Position numbers and translations under genes: made by a program. From positions 9,908 through 73,907 of the forward strand of contig CAZUGH010000003.1 in the NCBI GenBank assembly GCA_964619785.1: DNA of 64,000 nucleotides. The letters are read 5' to 3'. This document shows, piece after piece, positions 24,949 to 34,331 of the stretch (positions are counted from its first letter, which is position 1; each line of letters begins with the position of its first letter). The notes under the pieces were generated by a model that worked only from the letters and a program-made list of their open reading frames with translations, was not told the DNA's origin and ran no database searches. The DNA is from CAZUGH01 sp964619785 (GTDB lineage: Bacteria > Bacillota > Clostridia > Lachnospirales > Lachnospiraceae).

Positions 24949-26322
24949 ATGAAATTATGGGGCGGACGATTTACAAAGGAAGAGAATCAGTTAGTTCACA
25001 ACTTTAACGCATCCATTTCTTATGATCAGAAATTTTATAGACAGGATATATTAGGAAGCATCGCACATGTAACGATGCTTGCCAAGCAGGAGATTCTCAC
25101 AGAGCAAGAGAAAGATACCATCATTGAAGGGCTTAAGGGAATTCTTGAAGATGTAGAGAATGGGTCTCTTGAGATTACTGCGGAACATGAAGATATACAT
25201 AGTTTTGTAGAAGCGAACCTGATTGAGCGCATCGGTGACCCAGGCAAGAAGCTTCATACAGGACGAAGCCGTAATGACCAGGTTGCTCTCGATATGAAAC
25301 TGTATACACGTGATGAAGTAATTGCGGTAGATGAGTTAGTTAAAGAATTACTCTGCACCATTCACCGTATTATAAAGGAAAATGTAGACACTTACATGCC
25401 TGGATTTACTCACCTTCAAAAAGCTCAGCCAATCACGTTAGCTCATCACTTTGGTGCATATTTTGAGATGTTTCGTCGTGACCGTGCACGACTACGTGAT
25501 ATATATGATCGCATGAATTATTGTCCACTTGGTTCCGGCGCACTCGCCGGCACAACCTATCCACTAGACCGTGCTTATTCCGCTGAATTACTTGGATTTG
25601 ATGGACCAACACTCAATAGTATGGACTCCGTATCTGACCGAGACTACTTGATTGAGTTTCTAAGTGCTATGTCTATTATCATGATGCACCTTAGTCGTTT
25701 TTGCGAAGAAATCATTTTGTGGAACTCGAATGAGTATCGTTTTGTAAACATTGATGACTCCTATTCTACCGGAAGCAGCATTATGCCGCAAAAGAAAAAT
25801 CCTGATATTGCTGAATTGGTTCGTGGCAAAACAGGACGTGTCTATGGTGCTCTCACAGCACTGCTTACGACAATGAAGGGACTTCCACTCGCTTACAATA
25901 AGGACATGCAAGAAGATAAAGAATTCACTTTTGATGCGATTGACACTGTTAAAGGATGTGTGGCTCTCTTTACAGGAATGATTGATACGATGACATTTAA
26001 TAAAGATACGATGGCACAGAGTGCTAAAAATGGATTCACCAATGCAACCGATGCAGCCGATTACCTCGTTAATCACGGTGTTCCATTCCGTGATGCACAT
26101 GGCATTATCGGACAGTTAGTTCTTAAATGCGAAGAGACCGGTATCTCACTTGATGAGCTTCCACTCGCTGAATATCAAGCGATCAGTCCTGTCTTTGAAG
26201 AAGATATCTATGAAGCTATCTCTATGAAGACTTGTGTTGAAAAACGTAACACGATTGGTGCACCAGGCATGAACGCAATGCAACAAATCATTGAAATTAA
26301 CGAAGCATATCTTGCAAAATAA
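24949..26322 (+). CDS. argH: Argininosuccinate lyase
   Basis: Last step of arginine synthesis: argininosuccinate to arginine and fumarate. 457 aa beginning MKLWGGRFTK, the usual ArgH start; contains HTGRSRNDQVALDMKLY, THLQKAQPITLAHH and the fumarase/lyase signature GSSIMPQKKNPD with the catalytic Ser. ATG 24949 lies 10 bases after AAAGGA; an in-frame GTG at 24940 is too close to that site. Monocistronic: argG is not adjacent, which is less common for Firmicutes. Confidence 0.97.
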   Translation: MKLWGGRFTKEENQLVHNFNASISYDQKFYRQDILGSIAHVTMLAKQEILTEQEKDTIIEGLKGILEDVENGSLEITAEHEDIHSFVEANLIERIGDPGKKLHTGRSRNDQVALDMKLYTRDEVIAVDELVKELLCTIHRIIKENVDTYMPGFTHLQKAQPITLAHHFGAYFEMFRRDRARLRDIYDRMNYCPLGSGALAGTTYPLDRAYSAELLGFDGPTLNSMDSVSDRDYLIEFLSAMSIIMMHLSRFCEEIILWNSNEYRFVNIDDSYSTGSSIMPQKKNPDIAELVRGKTGRVYGALTALLTTMKGLPLAYNKDMQEDKEFTFDAIDTVKGCVALFTGMIDTMTFNKDTMAQSAKNGFTNATDAADYLVNHGVPFRDAHGIIGQLVLKCEETGISLDELPLAEYQAISPVFEEDIYEAISMKTCVEKRNTIGAPGMNAMQQIIEINEAYLAK

Positions 26323-26359
26323 AAAAATGGGAGAGGCTAATCCATAGTCTCTCCCAAAC
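26321..26359. terminator. Bidirectional terminator between argH and thyX-like gene
   Basis: Stem GGGAGAG/CTCTCCC (26329-26335 with 26349-26355). Seven As precede it (a U-run for the minus-strand thyX-like transcript is provided on the left side) and AAACTTTT follows for argH. Confidence 0.85.
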
Positions 26360-26371
26360 TTTTATCATATT

Positions 26372-27043
26372 CTATCTTTTTTCTCTTCTACCACATGACT
26401 TTGTCTCTGTACAAAATCCCGTCACATCACACTTTGGTACAAAATACTGGTCCACTAGATACGCCCATTCTTCGGAATATGCTTTCAACTCATCCATGAT
26501 ATCTTTCATCAGCTGACGAAACTCCCAATATGCTCTTGTACATAATCGTTGGTGCGACATATCAATCAAGTTTCTCAAGTTTGTTCGAAATACAACTTTC
26601 GATTCCATTCCTAATGGTAGCAACATATTGACATCTTCCTTTGGCATACCTAATGTCTCTAGCTTTTGCATCGATTCTAACAAATTCTCAAGGGCTTCAT
26701 GATATAATTCATTTGCCTTTGCATCATTTTGAATCGAAGGGGGTGTTACATATTTAAAACCATTTTGAAAATTGATATAACGCGTTGAAGCTTGCAATCT
26801 CGTTGGGCCTCCACCGATATGGGTGTAAAGTTCTCTGATTACACGCGCTGAGTATCCATCAACCACCATATATACTTGAGGATATTCCCATGTTCTTCCA
26901 TGACCAGAAGTCAAACAATTAAGTCCCCTTTTATAATTCTTGTCAGGGTCTTCAATATCACTACCCCAACATACTCCAGCTTCTCGTCCAATCAAGCTAA
27001 TGGGATCAATTGATGTTTCTGGTTGAATCACTATTTTACTCAT
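26372..27043 (-). CDS. ThyX-like flavin-dependent thymidylate synthase, atypical motif
   Basis: 223 aa with overall similarity to ThyX: ISLIGREAGVCWGS, GHGRTWEYPQVYMVVDGYS, then HIGGGPTRLQASTRYINF and LPLGMESKVVFRTNLRNLIDMSHQRLC, where the last matches the ThyX C-terminal half (L..G..T......NLRNL..F...R). The diagnostic RHRxxSxNExSxRY motif is not there: only the SxRY end survives (ASTRY) and the RHR positions fall on IGG or similar. The C-terminus is Cys-rich (CDVTGFCTETKSCGRREKR). It may be a diverged ThyX clade or an enzyme with another role. Weak ribosome-binding site. Starts 26 bases after mscS stop region; convergent with argH. Confidence 0.75.
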   Translation of the reverse strand: MSKIVIQPETSIDPISLIGREAGVCWGSDIEDPDKNYKRGLNCLTSGHGRTWEYPQVYMVVDGYSARVIRELYTHIGGGPTRLQASTRYINFQNGFKYVTPPSIQNDAKANELYHEALENLLESMQKLETLGMPKEDVNMLLPLGMESKVVFRTNLRNLIDMSHQRLCTRAYWEFRQLMKDIMDELKAYSEEWAYLVDQYFVPKCDVTGFCTETKSCGRREKR

Positions 27044-27067
27044 AATCTAGTCTTTATCCTTTCAAAT

Positions 27068-27922
27068 TTATTTCTTAATCTGCACATCTAGCTGGTCAAA
27101 TGGAATCACAATCTCATGCTCATCAAATGCATTCTTGACTTCTTCCATCAGCTGCCAGCGAAGAGTCCAGTAATCTTCTGTATTCACCCAAACACGATAT
27201 CCAATATTGATTGAACTTGGATCAAAGCTATTTACAAAAATATCAATATCATGGTCAGGTAAAATATACTCGTGACCAGACAGTAAATTCACCAAAATAT
27301 CTTTAACCTTCTTAATATTCTCCGAATAATCAATCGAAACGCTTAGGTCTAATCGACGTACAGGCTCATTTGTCACATTGATGATATCGGCGTTAGCCAG
27401 CGCACCATTGGGAAGTGTGACCTTGCGATTATCTGGCGTAAGTAATCTTGTGTAAATAATATCAATGCTTACGACCGTTCCCTCTTTATCACCATAGATA
27501 ATATAGTCACCCATGACAAATGGTTTCATAATCAGAATCAGCACTCCTCCTGCAAGGTTGGCAAGGCTTCCCTGAAGAGCCAGCCCAATCGCCAAACCTG
27601 CTGAGCCGACAATCGCCACTACCGAACTCGTCTCAAGTCCTAATATCTGTGCCACAATAACAATCAACATGATATTCAATACAACTTTGGATAACGAAAG
27701 AAGGAAACGAATAACCCCCTCCTCCATCTGCATTCGGATGAAATTCTTACGAAGCAGTTTAAGCAAAAGTTTTATCACCTTGCGACCAATTACAAATACA
27801 GCAATCGCAATCAATATTGTTATTCCAAGGGAAATCAAGCCCGGTATCTGATCCTGGAGCCACTGAATCAAACGATTCGTATGCTTCACAACTGCTTCCC
27901 CTGATACATCTACATCATTCAT
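27068..27922 (-). CDS. Small-conductance mechanosensitive channel, MscS family
   Basis: 284 aa. Three N-terminal hydrophobic helices, the third being the Gly/Ala-rich pore helix (VAIVGSAGLAIGLALQGSLANLAGG), followed by the MscS beta domain (PFVMGDYIIYGDKEGTVVSI, TLPNGALANADIINVT) and an alpha/beta tail. Opens on membrane tension to release solutes during osmotic downshock. Usual length for the short MscS type. It follows glgB by 18 bases. Confidence 0.94.
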   Translation of the reverse strand: MNDVDVSGEAVVKHTNRLIQWLQDQIPGLISLGITILIAIAVFVIGRKVIKLLLKLLRKNFIRMQMEEGVIRFLLSLSKVVLNIMLIVIVAQILGLETSSVVAIVGSAGLAIGLALQGSLANLAGGVLILIMKPFVMGDYIIYGDKEGTVVSIDIIYTRLLTPDNRKVTLPNGALANADIINVTNEPVRRLDLSVSIDYSENIKKVKDILVNLLSGHEYILPDHDIDIFVNSFDPSSINIGYRVWVNTEDYWTLRWQLMEEVKNAFDEHEIVIPFDQLDVQIKK

Positions 27923-27940
27923 ATTCTCAAATCCTTTCCT

Positions 27941-30142
27941 CTACTTTTTCTTCGGTTTTGTAACCTGGAAGACACACATTCCTAGTGGTGGAAGCTTAAT
28001 CTCGATTGATTGATTTCTTCCATCAAACTTCACTGGCTTGGCTGTCTTCGCACGAGGATTTGTCACACCTGTGCCACCATACTCTTCCATGTCACTATTA
28101 AATATTTCCTTATATTTGCCCGCAATTGGCACTCCAATACGGAACTTGTCGTAAGATACAGGTGTAAAATTGCATACAACCATTAATGTTTCTTCGTTGC
28201 ATTTTCTCAAAAATGTAATGACACTATGATCGGCATCTAACTCGCTAATCCACCGAAAACCAGATGGCTGATAGTCATTTTTAAACATCGCTGGATGTTC
28301 TTGATAGAAATGATTCAATTCAGCTACATAATCTAATAATTTCTTGTGGCCTTCATCTTCTTCTACTAGATTCCAATCAAGTTCTCTCTCTTCACTCCAC
28401 TCACGCTCCTGCCCAAAATCCTGTCCCATGAACAAAAGCTTCTTACCTGGATGTGCAGCCATATATCCATACGACAGTCGTAGAGAGGCGAGTTTATCGT
28501 CTTTTTCGCCCGGCATTTTCTCATACATGGAGCCTTTTAAATGTACTACTTCATCATGCGATAACACTAGCACAAAGTCTTCTGAATAATGATAAATCAT
28601 GCTAAACGTCAACATCCCATGACGTCCTTTACGAAACAGTGGGTCTGTCTGTATATACTCAAGGTAATCATTCATCCAACCCATATTCCATTTATAATCA
28701 AATCCCAAACCACCATCTTCAATCGAGCCCGTGACCTTAGGCCATGCTGTCGACTCTTCGGCAATCGTAATGGTGTTGTCTTTTCTCTTATGAACCGCTT
28801 GATTCAATTGTTTGAGCATCTCGATTGCTTCTAAGTTCTCGTTACCACCATAGATATTGGCAACCCATTCGCCATCATTTTTTCCATAATCCAGATAAAG
28901 CATGGACGCCACCGCATCTAACCGGATACCATCCACATGGTATTTCTCTAACCAGAATAAAGCATTTGCAATCAAAAAGTTGCTAACCTGAGGTCTTCCA
29001 TAATTGTAAATCAAGGTTCCCCAATGTGGATGTTCTCCTTGTCGTTTGTCAAAATGCTCATACAGACAGGTTCCATCAAACTGGGCCAGTCCGTGTTCAT
29101 CCTTTGGAAAATGTGCTGGCACCCAGTCCAGAATCACGCCGATTCCACTCTGATGCAATGCGTCGACCATATACATAAAATCATCCGGCGTTCCATAACG
29201 CGAAGTTGGTGCATAATATCCCGTCACCTGATATCCCCAGGAACCATCAAATGGATGTTCCATCACTGGCATCAATTCCACATGTGTATAGCCCATCTTC
29301 AGACAATACTCAGTAAGCATTGGTGCAAGTTCACGATAGTTATAAAACTCTTGATCTTTTGGCTTACGGAATGAGCCCAAATGCACCTCATATATCGTCA
29401 TCGCCTCTTTCTTGAGATTCTTACGTCCGCTAGTCAGCCAGGTCTCATCCTGCCATGTATATTCTTCTAGATTCCAAACAACACTTGCTGTATGAGGTCG
29501 TAATTCAGCATAATTACCATAAGGATCTGACTTGAGTACAACCTCGCCACCCTTCTTATGAATCTCATATTTGTACAACTCACCAACACACATCATGGGA
29601 ATAAATAACTCGAAAATACCAGACTCACCCTGACGAGTCATCAAGTGTCTACGGCCATCCCATAGATTGAAATCGCCCACAACGCTTACTGACAGCGCGT
29701 TCGGTGCCCATACAGCAAACGCAACTCCTTGCTCTCCATTCATCTCCATCGGATGTGCACCTAACTTATCGTAAATCTCATAATGAATACCATTGGCAAA
29801 TCTCGTCAAATCCCGTTGCGTGAAAATCGATTTGCTAGGATACATCTCCAATGCCTTCACAGTCCCCGTCGTATAGGTGACCTCATAGTAGTAACGTGGT
29901 ATCCTTTTTCCCGGAATCAATACAGCGAAATATCCTGCTTCATCTGCCATCTCCATCGAATAACGAGTACTTTTACCATCTAGTACAACGTCAACCTGTG
30001 CCGCATCCGGGAAAAAGCAACGAATCAACACTTGATTCTTCACAAGAACCGCTCCAAGCACCTCTTCGGGATGATCCTGTTCAGCATAGACAATACCTTC
30101 AATTCCCGGCCAATCCATCAAATTATAAAGTTTTGTATTCAT
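27941..30142 (-). CDS. glgB: 1,4-alpha-glucan branching enzyme
   Basis: 733 aa GH13 enzyme that introduces alpha-1,6 branches into glycogen. N-terminal beta-sandwich (CBM48) region, with AFAVWAPNALSVSVVGDFN around residue 140; TIM-barrel motifs YTHVELMPVMEHPFDGSWGYQ, VILDWVPAHFP, nucleophile Asp in GIRLDAVASMLY, acid/base Glu in TIAEESTAWP, and LSHDEVVH. C-terminal all-beta domain. Length includes an extra N-terminal module relative to the shortest GlgBs. No other glycogen gene is nearby. The start follows the recurrent GAAATGAGG leader. Confidence 0.95.
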   Translation of the reverse strand: MNTKLYNLMDWPGIEGIVYAEQDHPEEVLGAVLVKNQVLIRCFFPDAAQVDVVLDGKSTRYSMEMADEAGYFAVLIPGKRIPRYYYEVTYTTGTVKALEMYPSKSIFTQRDLTRFANGIHYEIYDKLGAHPMEMNGEQGVAFAVWAPNALSVSVVGDFNLWDGRRHLMTRQGESGIFELFIPMMCVGELYKYEIHKKGGEVVLKSDPYGNYAELRPHTASVVWNLEEYTWQDETWLTSGRKNLKKEAMTIYEVHLGSFRKPKDQEFYNYRELAPMLTEYCLKMGYTHVELMPVMEHPFDGSWGYQVTGYYAPTSRYGTPDDFMYMVDALHQSGIGVILDWVPAHFPKDEHGLAQFDGTCLYEHFDKRQGEHPHWGTLIYNYGRPQVSNFLIANALFWLEKYHVDGIRLDAVASMLYLDYGKNDGEWVANIYGGNENLEAIEMLKQLNQAVHKRKDNTITIAEESTAWPKVTGSIEDGGLGFDYKWNMGWMNDYLEYIQTDPLFRKGRHGMLTFSMIYHYSEDFVLVLSHDEVVHLKGSMYEKMPGEKDDKLASLRLSYGYMAAHPGKKLLFMGQDFGQEREWSEERELDWNLVEEDEGHKKLLDYVAELNHFYQEHPAMFKNDYQPSGFRWISELDADHSVITFLRKCNEETLMVVCNFTPVSYDKFRIGVPIAGKYKEIFNSDMEEYGGTGVTNPRAKTAKPVKFDGRNQSIEIKLPPLGMCVFQVTKPKKK

Positions 30143-30201
30143 GCATTACCCCTCATTTCTAAAAAGAAAGAGCGAAAATCAATTCACTCTTCCTCAGTCT
30201 T

Positions 30202-30873
30202 CTATTCGTTATACCAAGCCTTAATAACTTCGCCATCTTCTGTAACGAGGTCTTCTTCTTTTGGCTGATGTTTTTTCAAAATGTACTCCATAGACAAGGT
30301 GTATAGCATCGAGCATCCACCTGGTACTACAAGAAGTAAGATTGGAACTCCAAGTATCACTGCATACCAACTAATTATAGCAGCCACTGCCAAGATTACC
30401 AGATGAATCAAAGTAAATGGAAAATGGCGCACAGCAACATACAATGCCAAAAGTAGAATCTTGCCCGGCTTCAACGCCAAACGTGATAGGATTGGGAATA
30501 CATAGCACAAAACACATGTTATCACAATCAGCATTGCCAAGTAGATACCATATAGATATCCGCCATAGCTAGTATCACCCGAACCGACGTATCTCATATT
30601 GAAAATCAACAAGACATATGCCAGGGTAAAGCCAATGCCCAGAATAGCTCCATACTTAAATTCACGTTTGAAGCATCCCCAGAACTCAGCCCATACATAA
30701 CCTCTCTCTCGGCGAAGCACCTTAATTGCGGTATAATATAATGCCGTTGTTGCAGGTCCAATCGTAACAATCGGAACACAAAAGACAAGATATAGAATAC
30801 TTAACCATCCTATATCAAACAACTTTGATAACGCCTTCATAATTGGGTTATCTGCGTTAAACAAACGATTCAT
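30202..30873 (-). CDS. DUF624 (YesL-like) membrane protein
   Basis: 223 aa with about five hydrophobic segments, matching DUF624: MNRLFNADNPIMKALSKLFD, then VPIVTIGPATTALYYTAIKVLR, which is the family's signature loop. These proteins often sit next to sugar ABC importers and YesM/YesN systems; function unknown. Here it lies between DUF1015 and glgB genes, 15 bases after DUF1015, probably in one transcript. Confidence 0.88.
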   Translation of the reverse strand: MNRLFNADNPIMKALSKLFDIGWLSILYLVFCVPIVTIGPATTALYYTAIKVLRRERGYVWAEFWGCFKREFKYGAILGIGFTLAYVLLIFNMRYVGSGDTSYGGYLYGIYLAMLIVITCVLCYVFPILSRLALKPGKILLLALYVAVRHFPFTLIHLVILAVAAIISWYAVILGVPILLLVVPGGCSMLYTLSMEYILKKHQPKEEDLVTEDGEVIKAWYNE

Positions 30874-30888
30874 TCGTTTCCTTCCTTT

Positions 30889-32124
30889 CTAAATCTGATG
30901 AATGAAAATACCACTCCTGAGCTTTGGTTCAAACCAAGTAGATTTCGGTGGCATCAACATACCACTATCTGCTACGTCAAACAGCTCTACAATAGATGTC
31001 GGATACATCGAAAATGATACGCACATATCCGTATTTGCTCTCTTCTCAAGTTCGGATAGACCACGGATTCCTCCAACAAAGTCAATCCTCTTATCAGTCC
31101 TTGGATCACCAATTCCGAGAATTGGTCCTAATAAGTTCTCCTGTAAAACAGAAACATCAAGTACCCCTACAGCATCCTTACCCTCTGTGAGCTCAGGTTT
31201 TGCTGTAAGCTGATACCATTTTCCCTCTAGATACATACCAAAGGTTCCCTTCTTCTGTGGAGAAACTGGCATCTGGGAAGTCTCAACCGCAAACTTCTCG
31301 GATATTTTCTGAAGAAATTCATCCTTTGACAAGCCATTCAAATCCTTCACCGTACGATTGTAATCCATAATCATCAATTGGTCATGAGGGAATAGGACAG
31401 ATAAGAAATAGTTGAATTCCTCATCACCTGTATACCCTGGATTCGCCTGGCGACGCTTCAATCCAACCTTCACAGCAGAAGCTGCACGGTGATGTCCATC
31501 CGCAATATATATCTGAGAGATTCTATCAAATGCCTGTCGAATCTGTTCTACCTTGTCTGCATCCCCAATCTTCCAAACTCTGTGAGTGACGCCATCTGGT
31601 GCAGTAAAGTCATATAATGGGCTCTCCTTCTGAGTCTCGGTAACGATATCATCAATCACCTTCTGGGAACGATATGCGAGGAAAATAGGACCAGTCTGCG
31701 CACTGCAAGTATCTACATGTGTAATCCGGTCAATCTCCTTGTCTTCTCTAGTGTTCTCATGCTTCTTAATCACATTATTCAGATAGTCTTCTACTGCTGA
31801 ACATGCTACAAGTCCTGTCTGAGAACGTCCATCCATCACAAGCTCATATGCATAATATGCCGCCTGCGTATCTGTAATAAAGGTACCATCTGCAATCATC
31901 TGGTCCAATAATTCCTTAGCCTTTTGATACACTCTTGCATCATATGTATCAACACTATCATCAAAGTTAGTCTCTGCGCGATCAATTTTCAAAAATGAAA
32001 GTGGTTCTTTCTCCACTTCTGCTTTCGCCTCTTCGCGATTATATACGTCATATGGTAATGCTGCTACCCGACTAACAAGCTCAGTCTCGGGTCTCACGCA
32101 ACAAAATGGTTTCACTGTCGCCAT
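30889..32124 (-). CDS. DUF1015 family protein
   Basis: 411 aa soluble protein of a conserved uncharacterised family: MATVKPFCCVRPETELVSRVAALPYDV at the start (quoted start only for recognition: PFCCVRPE ... AALPYDV), YIADGHHRAASAVKVG in the middle, and FVGGIRGLSELEK near the end. In Clostridia it is often annotated beside serine biosynthesis or phosphatase genes; neither is here. The DGHHR motif suggests a metal or nucleotide site, unproven. Own promoter at 32163. Confidence 0.88.
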   Translation of the reverse strand: MATVKPFCCVRPETELVSRVAALPYDVYNREEAKAEVEKEPLSFLKIDRAETNFDDSVDTYDARVYQKAKELLDQMIADGTFITDTQAAYYAYELVMDGRSQTGLVACSAVEDYLNNVIKKHENTREDKEIDRITHVDTCSAQTGPIFLAYRSQKVIDDIVTETQKESPLYDFTAPDGVTHRVWKIGDADKVEQIRQAFDRISQIYIADGHHRAASAVKVGLKRRQANPGYTGDEEFNYFLSVLFPHDQLMIMDYNRTVKDLNGLSKDEFLQKISEKFAVETSQMPVSPQKKGTFGMYLEGKWYQLTAKPELTEGKDAVGVLDVSVLQENLLGPILGIGDPRTDKRIDFVGGIRGLSELEKRANTDMCVSFSMYPTSIVELFDVADSGMLMPPKSTWFEPKLRSGIFIHQI

Positions 32125-32162
32125 ATTCTATTTCCTCCTAAGTTCAATCTTTACATCAAAAT

Positions 32163-32191
32163 AGTATAACAGATTTACCCCCTGATAGCAA
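32163..32191 (-). promoter_or_regulatory. Promoter of the DUF1015-DUF624-glgB block
   Basis: Minus strand TTGCTA (32186-32191), 17-base spacer, TATACT (32163-32168) with TG extension. Hexamers and spacing equal those of the M16C promoter at 5848-5876. Confidence 0.72.
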
Positions 32192-32275
32192 CGTAAAACC
32201 TTGATTCTTTCGTATAAACTTTTTACTTTTGGACATACTTTTCCATACAAGAAAATCATAGGAGGAAGATAGAAA

Positions 32276-32692
32276 ATGAAACACTCACACCGATTTGCCA
32301 AGAACTTTTTCAAATGTGGTCTCATGGGCTGGGGGTTCGAATGCTTCTGGACTGGTTGTCACCAATTATGGTGCGGCAATGCCAAAAAGCTCGATTGCCA
32401 CACTTCCATCTGGATGTTCCCCATCTACGGACTCGCCGCATTCATTGGGCCCGTACATCACGTGGTACGTAAACGCTGTTGTGTCTTACGTGGCATCCTG
32501 TATACCTTGTGCATCTACCTGACCGAGCTCGGGACTGGCTCTTTCCTGAAGAAGAAAGGCTGCTGCCCATGGGATTATAGCGATGCCAAGCATAATTACA
32601 AAGGCATCATACGTCTAGACTATATCCCTGTCTGGTTTCTCGTTGGTTTAATCTATGAACGTGTTCTTACAAAACCTACGAGTGAAAAATAA
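32276..32692 (+). CDS. CmpB-like (PF06541-type) small membrane protein
   Basis: 138 aa, Cys- and Trp-rich, about four hydrophobic segments. The order CGLMGWGFECFWTG, SIWMFPIYGLAAFIGP, GILYTLCIYLTELGTG, CPWDYSDAKHNYKGIIRLDY and PVWFLVGLIYE is that of the clostridial 'putative ABC-transporter type IV' family; transport has not been shown for it. ATG with GGAGGA upstream. Single gene, convergent with the LRR-protein gene. Confidence 0.85.
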   Translation: MKHSHRFAKNFFKCGLMGWGFECFWTGCHQLWCGNAKKLDCHTSIWMFPIYGLAAFIGPVHHVVRKRCCVLRGILYTLCIYLTELGTGSFLKKKGCCPWDYSDAKHNYKGIIRLDYIPVWFLVGLIYERVLTKPTSEK

Positions 32693-32693
32693 T

Positions 32694-32718
32694 GGCCTCC
32701 ACAATCTGCGTGAAGGCC
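32694..32718 (+). terminator. Probable terminator of the CmpB-like gene
   Basis: Stem GGCCTcCA/TGaAGGCC with one mismatch overlapping the stop region, followed by a weak T-rich stretch. Confidence 0.5.
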
Positions 32719-32724
32719 ACTTTG

Positions 32725-34143
32725 TTATCGTTTTATTTTCTTCATATTACTGTATGAACTATAGAATGTACCTCCGGCAACCTTACGACATACCTTGATC
32801 TTATAATAGTAAGTTTTGCCTCTCTTTAACTTCTTGCCATCCGTATATGTAAATTTCTTGTTACCCTTGATTGTCTTAATCTTCTTATATCCCTTGGTCT
32901 TTTTGGTAGAACGGTAGATAGCATAACCTGTCGCATTTTTAACCTTGGACCATTTGAGTTTGATTTTTTTCTTGCCAGACTTCTTTGCACTCTTAAGTTT
33001 AGTCTTGCCAATCGAGATTTTCAAACCAATCTTGCTTGTATCAACTCCATTAAAGCTGGTATTCGATATATACGTAATTCCTGCTGGAATATTAATCTGA
33101 TGGATATTCTGGCAGCCTGAAAATGCATTGTCACCAATCTTCTTGAGCGTACTTGGTAAAACAACCGTATTCAAGTTCTGACAACCATCAAAGGTATTGT
33201 TTTCAATTGCTGTTACACCTTCAGGAACCTTAACTGTATGAAGATTAGTACATCCGCTAAATGCACCCTCCGCAATCGTATTCACGCTTGGTGGAAGAAT
33301 AACCTCATTGAGATTGTTACATTTATTAAATGCATACGCACCAACTCGAGTCACAGTTGATGGCAACACTAACTGATGCAAGTTATCACAATCATAAAAA
33401 AGATAATCAGCAATTTCTGTAAGACCACATCGTGCAATGTCAATCTGAATATTCTTACAATTAGCAAATGCATAGACCCCAATCGTCTTAACACTAGCTG
33501 GTAATGTTACTCTCAGATTGGTACATCCGTAAAACGCATAGGTACCAATCAATGCTGTACCTTCTTCCCACGTTGTGACTCCGTTAAAATTACCGGTATT
33601 AGCAAACGCGTAGTCACCAATTGTTCTTACATTGGCTGGTATCACGATTCCTGGTGTGCTATATCCTTCAAAAGCATAACCATATACCGTAGCAACGGTA
33701 GCCGGAATGGTATACGTTCCTGATGACTGATGCTTTCCTACTGGATAGCGATACAAGGTTGTCTGATCCTTACTCATAAGAACACCTTCACCATCATTAA
33801 AAAAGTTTGGATTCTCTGGTGCAACGGTAAAACTTTGAATCGCCTTGCAACCTGCAAATGCAGTATCATTGATTGCGAGAATACTAGCTGGTATCGTTAC
33901 CTTTGTGATGGCTCCATGATTCAAAAACGTCCCATTAAGGAAACGAACAACAACCCCATCAATCGTATCAGGAATCTGTACCTCTGTTGCTGCTCCCATA
34001 TAACTAGTCAATGTTGCTGCGCCTGATGCGTCTACCTCATAACTGTACTGACCATCTGCTGAAACCGCTGCCTGTGCCTTCATCGGTGCACAGAATATCA
34101 GGCATAACCCTAATGCCATGACACTAAATAAATATTTTTTCAT
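32725..34143 (-). CDS. Secreted BspA-type leucine-rich repeat protein with FN3-like C-terminus
   Basis: 472 aa. Sec signal peptide (about 1-25, ending AQAAVSA). Residues about 50-370 are repeats of the LRR_5/BspA type, each about 23 residues with the core GAFSGCTNL / IPASV...IGDYAFANC. The last about 85 residues are a very Lys-rich fibronectin-III-like domain (KLKWSKVKNATGYAIYRS ... YYYKIKV ... YSSYSN). No LPXTG or membrane anchor; the basic tail could bind teichoic acid or cell-wall polymers (inference). Surface adhesion or host interaction is the usual proposal for this class. A long leader hairpin precedes it. Confidence 0.88.
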   Translation of the reverse strand: MKKYLFSVMALGLCLIFCAPMKAQAAVSADGQYSYEVDASGAATLTSYMGAATEVQIPDTIDGVVVRFLNGTFLNHGAITKVTIPASILAINDTAFAGCKAIQSFTVAPENPNFFNDGEGVLMSKDQTTLYRYPVGKHQSSGTYTIPATVATVYGYAFEGYSTPGIVIPANVRTIGDYAFANTGNFNGVTTWEEGTALIGTYAFYGCTNLRVTLPASVKTIGVYAFANCKNIQIDIARCGLTEIADYLFYDCDNLHQLVLPSTVTRVGAYAFNKCNNLNEVILPPSVNTIAEGAFSGCTNLHTVKVPEGVTAIENNTFDGCQNLNTVVLPSTLKKIGDNAFSGCQNIHQINIPAGITYISNTSFNGVDTSKIGLKISIGKTKLKSAKKSGKKKIKLKWSKVKNATGYAIYRSTKKTKGYKKIKTIKGNKKFTYTDGKKLKRGKTYYYKIKVCRKVAGGTFYSSYSNMKKIKR

Positions 34144-34179
34144 ATTATCCTCATTTCCGAGCGATATATTTCGCGAGGA

Positions 34180-34217
34180 GTCAACAAGAAATTCGCGAAG
34201 GCGATTTCTTGTTTGAC
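34180..34217 (-). promoter_or_regulatory. Leader hairpin upstream of the LRR-protein gene
   Basis: Minus strand GTCAA/TTGAC, CAAGAAA/TTTCTTG and TCGC/GCGA stack into one stem of about 16 bp with single-base bulges and a 4-base loop. It ends about 37 bases before the LRR start codon and lacks a U-run; probable mRNA stability or regulatory element, or a palindromic repeat. Confidence 0.55.
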
Positions 34218-34304
34218 ATCAATGCTATTATGTTTACGCTCTGATATGCTTCTATTTTAACGTATTCTTGTACTTTTTACAATATAAAAATTTTTTTAAA
34301 AAAA

Positions 34305-34331
34305 TTAGCACTCACCCCTTGACAGTGCTAA
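34305..34331 (+). promoter_or_regulatory. CIRCE operator (HrcA binding site)
   Basis: TTAGCACTC (34305-34313), 9-base spacer, CAGTGCTAA (34323-34331). One mismatch from the consensus right arm GAGTGCTAA. It overlaps the -35 hexamer, as expected for HrcA repression of heat-shock genes. Confidence 0.92.
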
